Shown here piece by piece: positions 18,240 through 28,058 of a stretch of DNA of 64,000 nucleotides. Within the stretch, counting starts at the first letter, position 1; every line of letters begins with the position of its first letter. This stretch comes from Abiotrophia defectiva ATCC 49176. Lineage in GTDB: Bacteria > Bacillota > Bacilli > Lactobacillales > Aerococcaceae. A program made the position numbers and the translations under genes. The notes beneath the pieces are model-generated. The model was given only the letters and a program-made list of their open reading frames with translations, was not told the DNA's origin and searched no databases. The DNA lies in contig NZ_CP146287.1 in NCBI RefSeq assembly GCF_037041345.1, positions 248,001-312,000 of the forward strand. The letters are read 5' to 3'.

Positions 18240-18251
18240 AGGGGGCTCCTT

Positions 18252-19520
18252 CTAATCATCATAGGCGTGATGGTTGCTGCGCAGGGTATCATAGATGGGT
18301 ACCAGGAAGGCGGCGACAAAGCCACCCGCAAAGCCGTTGTTATAGAGGCTCATGCCTGCGTGTAAGCTAAAGACCATACTCACTACATTATAATGCAAAA
18401 AGCCTGCGACTGCACCATAAATGATGCCATAATGTCCAGCAATTGGCGCTAGGGTGGTCCCAAATAAGATAGGCACCCAAACCGAAGATTGGGCGGGATC
18501 TTGGCCTAGCAATAAGGCAGCTAGCAGAATGCCGGCTGAGATAGGCAGGCAGTTACGTGGGTGCTTACCGAAGGCGGAGAAACCCATGACCCCTAGGATA
18601 CCGCCCAGGATAGGTCCATTGAATTGGACGCCCAAGGCTAGGGCCAGCAGCAAGTAGAGGCTGCCGTTAAGGGCCATATTGAAGGCTGCCGTCCCGAAGC
18701 CAAAGTGAGCTAGGAAGTCATCCGGTGTCCGACCGGCCCGGCGCAAGAGTTTGCCGTAGTTGGCTTTGACTTCTGTCCGTTTGAAGACCGCTAGGCCAAA
18801 GAGGCCTAGCAGGATGCCTAGCAAATAGAGGATTAAGAGGCTATGATGATCTTGACTGAGGATGCTGAGGCTAGGCGCCTCTAGCTTGAAGTAGCGGAAG
18901 CTAATGGTTCCGAACATGGCGATAAGGCCCATGGCGAAACCAAAGTTATAGAGGTTAAAGCCTTGGTGGAACTTAAGGTATTGCTCAGCCAAAGGCGCCG
19001 AGATAAAGCCAACGCCGGTGCCAATCAGGGCAGCCAGAATTAGCGACCACCAGGACAAGCCAGGGGCGATGGCCCAGAAGGAGATAAAGGGTGCTGCCGA
19101 AGTGGCGAAGAGGCTGACCGTGGTCAAGGAACCGAAGGATTGGCCGGTCCAGCGACTATAGAGGTAGACCCCATAAATAATAGGTAGGATATTCAAGACA
19201 TGGGTCCCGAAGAGGGCGTGGCCAGCAAAGATACCGGCGGCTGCCGCTTGCAAACCATTAAGGCGTGACCGGGTGTTCGTGTAGATGAGAATGTAGGCAA
19301 TGACAAAATGGCAAGCCACATTGAAGAAAGTGGCCGCCATACCCATGGCCGTAAAGTCGGTCATTAGGTAGCTTTGTTTACTTAAAATTTGGCCGTAATC
19401 AGACCAGAGGCTTCCAGCATCTGGCATCAAAAAGCTAAAAATAAAGGTATAGAGGGCCAGCACTAAGAGACTAGACTTCTTGGTGGGCCGCAGGAAAGAT
19501 GGGATAGTAGAATCAGCCAT
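18252..19520 (-). CDS. DUF1576 family integral membrane protein
   Basis: 422 residues, about ten or more hydrophobic helices from residue 17 onward, with internally similar halves (GIFAGHALFGTHVLNILPIIYG and GVMGFSAFGKHPRNCLPISAG), the layout of DUF1576 proteins. No transport substrate is established for the family. The gene starts with ATG behind AAGGAGGTTCCC and heads the operon. It is divergent from the glycosidase operon, whose cre site lies about 150 bases away. Confidence 0.85.
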   Translation of the reverse strand: MADSTIPSFLRPTKKSSLLVLALYTFIFSFLMPDAGSLWSDYGQILSKQSYLMTDFTAMGMAATFFNVACHFVIAYILIYTNTRSRLNGLQAAAAGIFAGHALFGTHVLNILPIIYGVYLYSRWTGQSFGSLTTVSLFATSAAPFISFWAIAPGLSWWSLILAALIGTGVGFISAPLAEQYLKFHQGFNLYNFGFAMGLIAMFGTISFRYFKLEAPSLSILSQDHHSLLILYLLGILLGLFGLAVFKRTEVKANYGKLLRRAGRTPDDFLAHFGFGTAAFNMALNGSLYLLLALALGVQFNGPILGGILGVMGFSAFGKHPRNCLPISAGILLAALLLGQDPAQSSVWVPILFGTTLAPIAGHYGIIYGAVAGFLHYNVVSMVFSLHAGMSLYNNGFAGGFVAAFLVPIYDTLRSNHHAYDD

Positions 19521-19668
19521 GGGAACCTCCTTATCAGCTGCTAATGTTAGTATAGCACAAAGGAAAGGCTTTCGCGGGGTTTTTTGCTGTTTTTCTGAGG
19601 GGCTTATATTAACAAATTATAGTTGTTTTAGCAAAAAATAGAGAAGTCTCTGACAAGACTTGATTTAG

Positions 19669-19682
19669 GGTAAGCGCTTAGC
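19669..19682 (+). promoter_or_regulatory. Probable cre (CcpA-binding) site of the glycosidase operon
   Basis: GGTAAGCGCTTAGC contains the 10-bp palindrome TAAGCGCTTA and fits the catabolite-response element core. It lies 50 bases before the first gene of a sugar-scavenging operon, where carbon catabolite repression would be expected. Confidence 0.75.
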
Positions 19683-19731
19683 AATAATAGAGGATAGAGG
19701 AGACTCGATTCGTGATGAGGAGGAAGAAAAA

Positions 19732-21024
19732 ATGGCAATGCCAGTATCAACTGAATTAAAAAAATATATGGAAAAGATTTGTGATCAAGCCCGGGCGGTC
19801 AATCCCCGTTGGGCGGAGGTCTTTCATGAGTGCTTCCTAAATACCCTAGAGACCACCATCGAACGCCTAGAAGATGGCAGCACCTTCGTGGTGACCGGGG
19901 ATATTCCGGCTATGTGGCTGCGTGACTCGACCGCACAAGTACGGCCTTACCTAGTCTTAGCTAAGGAGCATGAGGACATCTACGACATGATTGCCGGTTT
20001 AGTCCAGCGCCAATTTGGCTATATCTTAATTGACCCTTATACCAATGCCTTCAACCAAGAACCAAATGGCCAAGGCCACGGGGCGACCGATCACACGCAA
20101 ATGAATGACTGGATTTGGGAGCGCAAATACGAAATTGATAGCTTGGCCTATGCCATTCAGTTAGCTTACCTACTTTATGTCAATAGTGGCCGGACCGACC
20201 ACTTAACAGAGACTGTCCGCAAGGGGTTGGTGACTATTCTAGACCTCTGGCGCACAGAGCAAGACCATGCAGGGTCTAGTCCTTATCGCTTTGTGCGTGA
20301 CACTGACCGCCAGGAAGACACCCTGCCTTTTGATGGCAAGGGCTCACCCGTTGGCTACACCGGCATGACCTGGTCTGGCTTCCGGCCAAGTGATGACCGC
20401 TGCACCTACCACTACCTGGTGCCATCCAACCAATTTGCCAGCGTGGTCTTGGGCTATGTGGCAGAATTGGCGCCATTCTTGGGCTTGAGCCAAGAAGAAA
20501 TCGAACTAGCGGCCGCCCTTAAGGATCAAATCCAGGCCGGCATTGAGCGTTATGGGATCATTCAAAACGCCCAAGGTCAAGCAGTCTATGCTTACGAAGT
20601 GGATGGTTTAGGCAATGCCAGCATCATGGATGATGGCAATGTGCCAAACTTACTTTCCCTGCCTTACTTAGGCTTCTGTTCAGAAGATGATCCGATCTAC
20701 GTGGCCACACGGCAGACCGTTCTGTCGCCAGAGAACCCTTACTACTACAGTGGCAAATTAGCCAGTGGCTTGGGCTCCTCCCATACCTGGGATCAATATA
20801 TCTGGCCAATTTCCCTCTCTATGGAAGGTTTAACGACTAGCCATAAGGCAGAGAAGGCTCGGATTTTAGACTTGCTGGTCAATACGGACGCCGGCACCAA
20901 CCAAATGCACGAATCCTTCCACGTGGACGATGACAGTCGTTACACCCGGGAGTGGTTCTCCTGGTCTAATATGATGTTCTGCGAACTACTATTAGACTAC
21001 TTCGATATTCGCGTTAAACGCTAG
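19732..21024 (+). CDS. GH125 exo-alpha-1,6-mannosidase
   Basis: 430 residues with no signal peptide, so cytoplasmic. It matches the metal-independent alpha-mannosidases once called DUF1237: GDIPAMWLRDSTAQVRPY near 57-73, the general-acid Asp in SGFRPSDDR (about D221) and the base Glu in MHESFHVDDD (about E394). The family removes alpha-1,6-linked mannose. With the following GH38 and GH20 genes it forms the set known from pneumococcus for degrading imported N-glycan fragments. RBS GAGGAGG at 19717-19723; a cre site lies upstream. Confidence 0.93.
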   Translation: MAMPVSTELKKYMEKICDQARAVNPRWAEVFHECFLNTLETTIERLEDGSTFVVTGDIPAMWLRDSTAQVRPYLVLAKEHEDIYDMIAGLVQRQFGYILIDPYTNAFNQEPNGQGHGATDHTQMNDWIWERKYEIDSLAYAIQLAYLLYVNSGRTDHLTETVRKGLVTILDLWRTEQDHAGSSPYRFVRDTDRQEDTLPFDGKGSPVGYTGMTWSGFRPSDDRCTYHYLVPSNQFASVVLGYVAELAPFLGLSQEEIELAAALKDQIQAGIERYGIIQNAQGQAVYAYEVDGLGNASIMDDGNVPNLLSLPYLGFCSEDDPIYVATRQTVLSPENPYYYSGKLASGLGSSHTWDQYIWPISLSMEGLTTSHKAEKARILDLLVNTDAGTNQMHESFHVDDDSRYTREWFSWSNMMFCELLLDYFDIRVKR

Positions 21025-21043
21025 AAAGACATGAGGCAATAAA

Positions 21044-23737
21044 ATGAGCAAGAAAACCGTTCATATCATTTCCCACTCCCACTGGGATCGGGAATGGTAT
21101 CTTCCCTTTGAAGAACACCACCTACGTTTAGTCGACTTGATTGATCAAGTCCTAGACCTGTTCGACACAGATCCAGACTACCGTTACTTCCACCTGGATG
21201 GCCAGACCATCACCTTGGACGACTATCTACAAATTCGTCCTCATCAAGAAGCGCGCCTTAAGGCGGCCGTTCAGTCCGGTAAATTACGGATTGGGCCCTT
21301 TTATATCTTGCAGGATGCCTTCCTGATTAGTGGCGAGGCAACCGTGCGTAACGGTCTGATTGGTTATCAAGATCTCAAACGCTGGGGGGTTAAGGGCGAA
21401 CAATTAGGTTACTATCCGGATACCTTCGGCCTGACCGGCCAAACTCCACAAATCACTCGTGGCATGGGCATGTCTGTGGCGGCCTTTGGTCGCGGGGTCA
21501 AACCAACGGGCTTTGACAACCAGACCTTTGAAGAAGGCAGCTTCAAGTCGGCCTTCTCAGAGCTGACCTGGAAGAGTCCAGATGGCTCGGATGTCATGGG
21601 GATTCTCTTCGCTAACTGGTATAGTAACGGCAATGAAATCCCTACTGATTCAGAGCAAGCCAAAGTCTTCTGGGACAAGAAATTAGCCGATGCTGAGCGC
21701 TATGCGGTCTCTGACCAGTTGCTCATGCTCAATGGCTGTGACCACCAACCTGCCCAGGAGGATTTGTCCCAAGCCATTGCCTTGGCCAACCAGCTCTACC
21801 CAGACTATGAATTCATCCACTCTAATTTTACCCTCTATCAAGAAGCCCTAGAAGCGAGTCTAGCAAGCAATCAACCACAATTAAGTGTGGTGGAAGGGGA
21901 ACTACGTTCGCAAGCAACGGATGGTTGGTATACTTTGGCCAATACCGCTTCTTCCCGTCTCTACCTCAAGCAGTACTCAGCTCGTCTGTCTGACTATTTA
22001 GAGCAAGTCCTGGAGCCTTTGGCCACCTTAGCTAGCCGCTACGGTTTTGTCTACCCAAGCGATAAAATTGACTTTATCTGGAAGACCCTCTTACAGAACT
22101 ACCCTCATGACAGCATTTGTGGCTGTAGTATCGACGAAGTTCACCGGGGCATGGTGTCACGTTTTGAAGCCGTCCAAGCGGCTAGCCAGACCCTAGTGCG
22201 GGGCCTTCTAGACTTCTTGGCTCAGCAGGTCAAGGCGCCAAATCGTTTGCCAGACCAGCCTTATGTCTTGCAGGTCTGGAACCCAAGCAATTGCCTCAAG
22301 GAAGGACGTCTAGTCAGCAAAGTCGTCTTAGACCGGGCCTTCTTCAGTCAATATCCGGTTAAAGAAGCCTACAAACGCATGGCAGAATTAGCCATTGAAG
22401 ACTACCAATTAGTGGATGGCCAAGGCCAAGTCGTGCCTGCCACCATTGTGGACCTAGGGGCTAACTTCGACTATGACCTACCAGATGACCGCTTCCGCCG
22501 GGCTTACTTCGCTCGTGAATTAGAAGTGGAATGGCTAGCCACCGTGCCTGCCATGTCCTTGGCTGAGTACTATTTGGTGCCTAAGACAGAGGACCTGGAA
22601 CTAGAAGGCGGGGCCCAAGACAAGGAGGTCATCGAGAATGACTACCTCAAAGTGGCCCTTGCAGCTAATGGCTCTGTCACTATCACCGATAAGGTGACCG
22701 GCCAGGTCTATGAAGACCAAGGGCTCTTAGAAGAAACGGGGGATGTGGGCAACGAGTATATTTTCCGCGAATCCTTAGGCCAACGCCTGACCCAAGCCGA
22801 CGCTCTCATTAGCACCCGGGTCATCCATGATGGTTTGGCTGATCATCTGGTCCTAGGCTATCAACTTCAAGTGCCAATTTCGGCTGACTATGCCTTATTA
22901 GAGGCGCAAAAACAAGTCATCGATGTGGTCGAACGCCAAATTGGCCGGGCTGACGAGACAGTACCGGTTGAAATCTTCGTCACCTATAGCCTGACCCCTC
23001 AATCACGGGGCGTGGCCATCCGTCTAGAAGGTCACAATGAGGTCTTGGACCACCGGGTACGACTGGGCTTCAAGCTGCCTGAACGCACGGACCGCCACTT
23101 TGTCGACTCTGCCTATGAATGGCTCTGGCGCTCTAACCATGTGGCGCCTGAATGGCGTAATCCAAGTAACCCACAAGCCTTGCACCGCAATGTGGCCATT
23201 GGGGAGAGTCAAGGTTTGACCTTGAGCGTACAGGGGCTACCTGAATATGAAGTGACCGTCGACGACCAAGCGACTTATCTCTATCTGACTTGCTTGCGTT
23301 GCACCGGCGAATTAGGTGACTGGGGTTACTTCCCAACACCGGAAGCCCAATGTCTGGGCGATTACGAAGCCAGTGCCTACCTCCAATTCTGGCAAGGCCA
23401 AGATCAGTTAAGCCAAAGCTTTGCGACCGGGTCTTCCATCTTCATCCCACTCTTGGTTAAGCAAGCCAGCCTAGGTCAAGATTTGGCTGACTGGCAAGCC
23501 AGCCCAGTCAAGGTCAATGACCTGCCAAGAGGCATCGAAGTGACGGCCTTCAAGCAGGCCCACGATAGCCAAGATTGGATTCTCCGCCTAGTCAGCCATG
23601 CTTCAGAGACGCTCGACCTGGCACCTTATCTACCTAGCAAGTTGCAATCGGTCAACCTCTTAGAAGAGGACCTAGAGGCGACCTCTTCGCTGATTGCGCC
23701 TTATGAAATCAAGACCTATCGCCTTAAGAAAGGGTAA
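21044..23737 (+). CDS. GH38 alpha-mannosidase
   Basis: 897 residues, cytoplasmic. Zinc-binding HSHWDREW at residues 11-18, nucleophile Asp about D126 in GYYPDTFGLTGQ, and the middle-domain motif NYPHDSICGCSIDEVHRGM. It fits the bacterial GH38 group (MngB and streptococcal alpha-1,3-mannosidases) in length and order: catalytic, helical bundle, beta-rich C-terminal domains. It starts 19 bases after the GH125 gene and ends 5 bases before the GH20 gene, so the three are one operon for sequential removal of mannose and GlcNAc. Confidence 0.95.
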   Translation: MSKKTVHIISHSHWDREWYLPFEEHHLRLVDLIDQVLDLFDTDPDYRYFHLDGQTITLDDYLQIRPHQEARLKAAVQSGKLRIGPFYILQDAFLISGEATVRNGLIGYQDLKRWGVKGEQLGYYPDTFGLTGQTPQITRGMGMSVAAFGRGVKPTGFDNQTFEEGSFKSAFSELTWKSPDGSDVMGILFANWYSNGNEIPTDSEQAKVFWDKKLADAERYAVSDQLLMLNGCDHQPAQEDLSQAIALANQLYPDYEFIHSNFTLYQEALEASLASNQPQLSVVEGELRSQATDGWYTLANTASSRLYLKQYSARLSDYLEQVLEPLATLASRYGFVYPSDKIDFIWKTLLQNYPHDSICGCSIDEVHRGMVSRFEAVQAASQTLVRGLLDFLAQQVKAPNRLPDQPYVLQVWNPSNCLKEGRLVSKVVLDRAFFSQYPVKEAYKRMAELAIEDYQLVDGQGQVVPATIVDLGANFDYDLPDDRFRRAYFARELEVEWLATVPAMSLAEYYLVPKTEDLELEGGAQDKEVIENDYLKVALAANGSVTITDKVTGQVYEDQGLLEETGDVGNEYIFRESLGQRLTQADALISTRVIHDGLADHLVLGYQLQVPISADYALLEAQKQVIDVVERQIGRADETVPVEIFVTYSLTPQSRGVAIRLEGHNEVLDHRVRLGFKLPERTDRHFVDSAYEWLWRSNHVAPEWRNPSNPQALHRNVAIGESQGLTLSVQGLPEYEVTVDDQATYLYLTCLRCTGELGDWGYFPTPEAQCLGDYEASAYLQFWQGQDQLSQSFATGSSIFIPLLVKQASLGQDLADWQASPVKVNDLPRGIEVTAFKQAHDSQDWILRLVSHASETLDLAPYLPSKLQSVNLLEEDLEATSSLIAPYEIKTYRLKKG

Positions 23738-23742
23738 GTAGT

Positions 23743-25602
23743 ATGACTAAGATTTGGATTGAAGATGCGGCCTTGCGCGACAAGGTTCAGCGTCTAGTAG
23801 CAGAATTAGACCTATCCCTAGCGCCTGATGGCCACCTGGTTGACTATCAAGCGGGCCCGGCGGGCAAGTTAGAAGTAGCCGACCAAGGAGAGGGCGTCCT
23901 CATTGTGGCACCTGACCTACCGCATTTCTTCCATGGCTTGGCCCTCTGGAATATGCGGCAACAAGCCGGCCAGACCAGCAGCTTTAGTCAGCCCATTAGC
24001 TTCAGTCGCAATGGCCTCATGCTGGATAACTCCCGCAATGCTGTTGCCAAGGTGGACTATGTTAAGTCCCTCTTAAGACGCTTGGCCGTCTTAGGCCACA
24101 CTTGGTATATGCTCTATATGGAAGATGTCTATGAAATTCCGGAGCAACCTTATTTTGGGGCCTTCCGAGGCCGTTATAGCCAGGCCGATTTGCGTGAATT
24201 GGATGCTTACGCCCAGGACTTGGGTATTGAGTTGGTGCCTTGTGTGCAGACCTTGGCCCACCTCAACCAGTTCTTCCAATGGGAGCATATTAACAGTCAA
24301 TATGCAGACTTGGCTGACGTCCTCCACGTAGGGCGGGAAGAGACCTATACCTTAATCGACCAAATGCTGGCCTCACTCTCTTCTTGTTTTACAACCAAGC
24401 GCATTCACTTAGGTATGGATGAAGCCTATGACCTAGGGCGGGGCCATTATCTGGATCAAGTGGGTTTGCGAGCCAAGACTGACATTATGCTGGACCACCT
24501 AGCCCGTATGAAGACCCTCTGTGACCGCTATGACCTAGAACCAATCATTTGGGATGACATGTTCTTCTCTTGGTATAACCAAGTGGAAGAAGGCGAGAAA
24601 ATTGCCATTCCTGAGGGCATCAGCCTCATGTACTGGGATTACTACCAACATAGCACCCAAGCTTACTTGGATAAAATCGCCCAACGCCGTAGTTTAGGGG
24701 CTCAAGTCAGCTTTGCTGGTGGGGCCTGGCGTTGGACGGGTTACACACCGCACCACCGTAAGACCTTGGTGGCTAGCCTGGCCGGCCTAGAAGCGGCACG
24801 CCAAACCGGCATCCAGGAAGTCATGGCGACCGCCTGGGGCGATGACAGCTCCGAGTCACCATTTGAAGTGGCCGTCTTCGGCCTGGTCCTCTATTCTTAC
24901 CTAGACAGCCATGCTGACTATGTAGAAGAGGAGTTTAGCCAATGGCTAAGCTTCTTCACCGGCTTATCCCTATCCGACTGGCTCAAGCAAGGGGAATTAG
25001 ACTTGTTGCCAGAATGGGATCAATTAGCAGGTATTGATGTGACACCTTCTAAATACTTCTTCTATCAAGATTTGCTACTGCCGATGTTTATGCCACAAAT
25101 TGAGTCCATGGATGTGGACTATGGGGCCCGTATGGCCAAGTTAGCCGTTGACTTCGATGCTATGGAGGGTGGCAACCCAGCTGTCAACCAGTTCTATAGC
25201 GACTATGCCCTCTGCTTGGCTAACAAATGGAACCTGCCTTACTTAATCTGGCAGGCCTATCATGCCCACGACCGTCAGACGCTAGCTGACCTCGTTCACG
25301 GTCGCTTGCCACAACTGATTGCGGACTATGACCGCGTCCTGCAAAGTCGTCGTCAAGTCTGGTTACAAGAAGCCAACCCATTTGGCTTGGAAATCTTAGA
25401 ATACCGGATTGGTGGGCTGATGACCCGGACGCAAGCGGTCATTTCGCGCTTGAAGGACTATCTGTCAGGCCGTGTTGACAGTCTGCCAGAGTTGGAGGAA
25501 GCACGACTCAATCCGCTGCCAAACGACCAAAGTGGTTTCAAACCAGCGGTCAACTACAACCGCGCCCTACGGACCATGTCGCGGTCCCGTATGACCTGGT
25601 AA
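23743..25602 (+). CDS. GH20 beta-N-acetylhexosaminidase, GH20C-like
   Basis: 619 residues, no signal peptide. The catalytic Asp-Glu pair of GH20 is D226-E227 in RIHLGMDEAYDLG. The preceding barrel strands (GLMLDNSRNAV, LVPCVQTLAHLNQF) and later WDDMFFSW also fit. Size and cytoplasmic location resemble pneumococcal GH20C, which removes beta-linked GlcNAc or GalNAc inside the cell, and which lies near GH38 and GH125 genes there too. Last gene of the operon; hairpin at 25613-25639 follows. Confidence 0.9.
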   Translation: MTKIWIEDAALRDKVQRLVAELDLSLAPDGHLVDYQAGPAGKLEVADQGEGVLIVAPDLPHFFHGLALWNMRQQAGQTSSFSQPISFSRNGLMLDNSRNAVAKVDYVKSLLRRLAVLGHTWYMLYMEDVYEIPEQPYFGAFRGRYSQADLRELDAYAQDLGIELVPCVQTLAHLNQFFQWEHINSQYADLADVLHVGREETYTLIDQMLASLSSCFTTKRIHLGMDEAYDLGRGHYLDQVGLRAKTDIMLDHLARMKTLCDRYDLEPIIWDDMFFSWYNQVEEGEKIAIPEGISLMYWDYYQHSTQAYLDKIAQRRSLGAQVSFAGGAWRWTGYTPHHRKTLVASLAGLEAARQTGIQEVMATAWGDDSSESPFEVAVFGLVLYSYLDSHADYVEEEFSQWLSFFTGLSLSDWLKQGELDLLPEWDQLAGIDVTPSKYFFYQDLLLPMFMPQIESMDVDYGARMAKLAVDFDAMEGGNPAVNQFYSDYALCLANKWNLPYLIWQAYHAHDRQTLADLVHGRLPQLIADYDRVLQSRRQVWLQEANPFGLEILEYRIGGLMTRTQAVISRLKDYLSGRVDSLPELEEARLNPLPNDQSGFKPAVNYNRALRTMSRSRMTW

Positions 25603-25612
25603 CATCAGACAA

Positions 25613-25639
25613 AAAGGCAAGGGAATCACCCTTGCCTTT
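25613..25639 (+). terminator. Terminator of the glycosidase operon
   Basis: AAAGGCAAGGG and CCCTTGCCTTT arms around AATCA; the T tract (TTTGGCTTT) is weak. Confidence 0.7.
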
Positions 25640-25655
25640 GGCTTTATGAATACAA

Positions 25656-25684
25656 AAATGACGAGGACTCAGTCCTCGTCATTT
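25656..25684. terminator. Terminator of perR (bidirectional)
   Basis: AAATGACGAGGACT, one base, then AGTCCTCGTCATTT; minus-strand transcripts from perR run into TTTTTG after the stem. Confidence 0.85.
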
Positions 25685-25698
25685 GATTTCGTCTGTGA

Positions 25699-26163
25699 TT
25701 ACCAGGCGCGGATGCGACCTTGGCAGTCTGGGCAGACACCGTAAACTTCGACTTTAGTCCGGTTGGTTGTATAGCCGGTTTGTTTATGGACGTCTTCGGT
25801 TGGATCTGGGAACTTAGTCATAGCGAAGTCCGCAATTTTCCCACAGCGTTCACAGATAATGTGCTGATGGTTGTAGCCATTTAGGCCCATGTAGTCATAA
25901 CGACTGGTGACATCAGAGAATTTCATCTCATTGACATAACCTTCTTTGACTAGGAAAGACAGGTTATTATAGATGGTCGCAAGACTAAGGCTTGGCCAGT
26001 CAGGTAAGAGATCATGGTAGATTTCTTCCACGGTAGGGTGATTGTGTGTCTGAATCATATAGGACAGAATGGCGCGACGTTGTGGCGTCATCCGAATGTG
26101 CTTATTCTTAAGTTGGGCAACAACTTGTTCGAGTTCTTTAGCGACATCAGTTACATATTCCAT
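25699..26163 (-). CDS. perR: Fur-family peroxide-responsive repressor, PerR-like
   Basis: 154 residues: winged-helix DNA-binding domain (MTPQRRAILSYM, PSLSLATIYNNLSFL) and metal-binding dimer domain. Two CxxC pairs (CERCGK, CPDCQG) form the structural zinc site. The regulatory site resembles PerR: H in HNHPTVEEIY, D in SRYDYMG, two His in NHQHIIC and D in the IADFAMTKFPD region. Fur and Zur are less likely on these residues, but cannot be excluded. AGGAGGTGACCCAAA precedes the ATG. It is monocistronic with its own terminator. Confidence 0.87.
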   Translation of the reverse strand: MEYVTDVAKELEQVVAQLKNKHIRMTPQRRAILSYMIQTHNHPTVEEIYHDLLPDWPSLSLATIYNNLSFLVKEGYVNEMKFSDVTSRYDYMGLNGYNHQHIICERCGKIADFAMTKFPDPTEDVHKQTGYTTNRTKVEVYGVCPDCQGRIRAW

Positions 26164-26232
26164 TTTGGGTCACCTCCTTTTATTTATTGATAATTAAAAC
26201 AATCTACTACATATAACATTATAGCACAAATT

Positions 26233-27228
26233 TTAGCGATAAGTCAAGCCAATTGCCTTCTCCATCCGCGCTAGGACCTTGTTAGCCTGTTGGTTGGCCT
26301 TCTTAGCTCCGTCAGCCAAGATGTCGTCTAGGGTGCTAGAAGTCAAGAGACGATGATATTCCGCTTGGATTGGCTCTAGGGTCGCGATAATACTGTCGGC
26401 AATGGCCTGCTTAAAGGTCCCATAGCCAGCCTCATGATATTCAGCCACCAGAGAGTCAATTGAACGGCCAGAAAAAGCAGAGAAAATATCCAGCAGGTTG
26501 CTGACAGCCGGTTGATTTTCACGGTCGTAATTGACTTGGCCAACCGAGTCGGTGACGGCACTCTTCATCTTCTTAAGGATGGTCTTAGGATCATCTAGGA
26601 GGGAGATGGTCGCCTTAGCATTGGTATCGGATTTACTCATCTTGCTGAATGGGTCCTGCAGACTCATGACCCGGCCACCGGATTTAGGGGTGATGATTTC
26701 AGGTTTGACTAGGAGCTCCTTGCCCTTGCCGTAGCGTTGGTTGAAGCGGTCCACATAGTTACGGGTTAACTCCAAATGCTGCTTCTGGTCTTCGCCCACT
26801 GGTACATAGGCTGCATCATAGAGAATAATGTCTGCAACCATTAAGGCAGGGTAGCAGAGCAAGCCGGCGTTGACACTTTCTTGCTTGGTGGATTTATCTT
26901 TATATTGGGTCATACGTTCCAATTCGCCCAAGCCGGTCGTACAGAGAATTATCCAAGCTGCTTGCGTGTGGGCTGGGACATCAGACTGAACGAAAATGGT
27001 TGCCTTCTTAGGGTCAATCCCTAGGGCCAGATAGAGGGCCGCCAACTCACGGGTTGTTTGGTGGAGCTTGGCTGGGTCTTGGGGCACGGTAATGGCGTGC
27101 TGGTTGACGATACAGTAGGTAGCGTCATAGTCGTCTTGCAATTCAACAAATTGGCGCATAGCTCCAACGTAGTTCCCGATGGTTGGAACCGAAGTGGGTT
27201 GAACGCCAGAAAAAATTTTTGCTTTCAT
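26233..27228 (-). CDS. trpS: Tryptophan-tRNA ligase
   Basis: Class Ic aminoacyl-tRNA synthetase, 331 residues from MKAKIFSGVQPTSVPTIGNYVGA. The HIGH-equivalent is TIGN and the KMSKS loop is PFSKMSKSDTN; GEDQKQHLELTRN is also conserved. An upstream ATG at 27243 would add five residues, but GAGG lies 9 bases before the 27228 ATG and the shorter N-terminus fits the family. The promoter is at 27267-27295. I see no T-box leader, as the promoter is only about 40 bases from the start. Confidence 0.95.
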   Translation of the reverse strand: MKAKIFSGVQPTSVPTIGNYVGAMRQFVELQDDYDATYCIVNQHAITVPQDPAKLHQTTRELAALYLALGIDPKKATIFVQSDVPAHTQAAWIILCTTGLGELERMTQYKDKSTKQESVNAGLLCYPALMVADIILYDAAYVPVGEDQKQHLELTRNYVDRFNQRYGKGKELLVKPEIITPKSGGRVMSLQDPFSKMSKSDTNAKATISLLDDPKTILKKMKSAVTDSVGQVNYDRENQPAVSNLLDIFSAFSGRSIDSLVAEYHEAGYGTFKQAIADSIIATLEPIQAEYHRLLTSSTLDDILADGAKKANQQANKVLARMEKAIGLTYR

Positions 27229-27266
27229 CAAATCGAGCCTCATTCTCTCTTAGTTTCGCTACTATT

Positions 27267-27295
27267 ATTATAACGCAGTTTCACTTAATTGACAA
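27267..27295 (-). promoter_or_regulatory. trpS promoter
   Basis: On the minus strand TTGTCA, 17-bp spacer, TATAAT; near-consensus sigma-A promoter about 40 bases upstream of the trpS start. Confidence 0.82.
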
Positions 27296-27533
27296 AAGCA
27301 ATGTGGTGCCCTCCTGGCAAAAGAAGGCAGAGGAGAGATTGAACAAGGACTTTTAAAGAATTCCCTAAGAGTATATGAATTTTTTGTGAAGTTTTGTTTA
27401 CAGCTATGAACTAATCTCGGTCTTAAGTATGATTTATTGTTAAATTTCAAAAAAAGTATAGTAATCAGGGGCTAGGGGTAGTATAATAGCAGAGTAGTAA
27501 TCGTAGTGGTTATTGAAAAAAGGAGTGATTAGT

Positions 27534-27932
27534 TTGGTAACGTTATATACGACCCCAAGTTGTACTTCATGCCGTAAGGCCCGCGCCTGGTTGGAAGAAC
27601 ATCAAATTCCCTACACAGAACGTAATATCTTTTCGGAACCACTGTCTCTACAAGAAATTAAAGATATTTTACGTATGACAGAAGAAGGGACAGAAGATAT
27701 CGTCTCAACCCGTTCCAAAGCATATTCAGACTTAAATATTGAAATTAGCGAAATATCCTTGAATGACTTTTATCGCATTGTGCAAGAGCAACCAGGTCTC
27801 TTGCGTCGTCCAATCATGATTGACGAGAAACGCCTGCAAATCGGCTTCAATGAAGATGAAATTCGTCGTTTCTTGCCACGCGAAGTGCGTGCCTTGGAAT
27901 TGCGTAAGGTGCAAGCCTTAGTCAATGAGTAA
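27534..27932 (+). CDS. spx: Transcriptional regulator Spx
   Basis: 132 residues from a TTG start: [20 protein letters not shown] with the redox CxxC at C10 and C13, and the ArsC-like fold with LLRRPIMID and [12 protein letters not shown]. Spx binds the RNA polymerase alpha C-terminal domain and reprogrammes transcription in disulfide stress. AAGGAG at 27519-27524 is 9 bases before the TTG; an earlier TTG at 27513 lies before that site. It is followed by mecA, whose product in Bacillus is a ClpCP adaptor, so the pair joins stress control and proteolysis. TATAAT at 27482-27487 is a likely -10. Confidence 0.94.
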   Translation: MVTLYTTPSCTSCRKARAWLEEHQIPYTERNIFSEPLSLQEIKDILRMTEEGTEDIVSTRSKAYSDLNIEISEISLNDFYRIVQEQPGLLRRPIMIDEKRLQIGFNEDEIRRFLPREVRALELRKVQALVNE

Positions 27933-27945
27933 TGAATAGAGTCTA

Positions 27946-27984
27946 GGTGAGGCCGGAACCTTGTTTCTGCCTCGCCTTTCTTTT
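27946..27984 (+). terminator. Terminator after spx
   Basis: GGTGAGGC and GCCTCGCC arms (one G-T pair) around CGGAACCTTGTTTCT, then TTTCTTTTCC. Confidence 0.7.
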
Positions 27985-28058
27985 CCCTTAGGACAATACA
28001 TTAGGATAGCGTCTTGGCCTAAAGTTTAGTATAATGAAGAAATAGAGGAGGTGTTACT

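Noticed and set aside
27290-27360. T-box riboswitch before trpS
   Set aside because: A weak GGAGGGCACCAC-like stretch exists, but it lies upstream of a near-consensus promoter, and there is no AGGGTGGNACCGCG box or terminator in the short leader.
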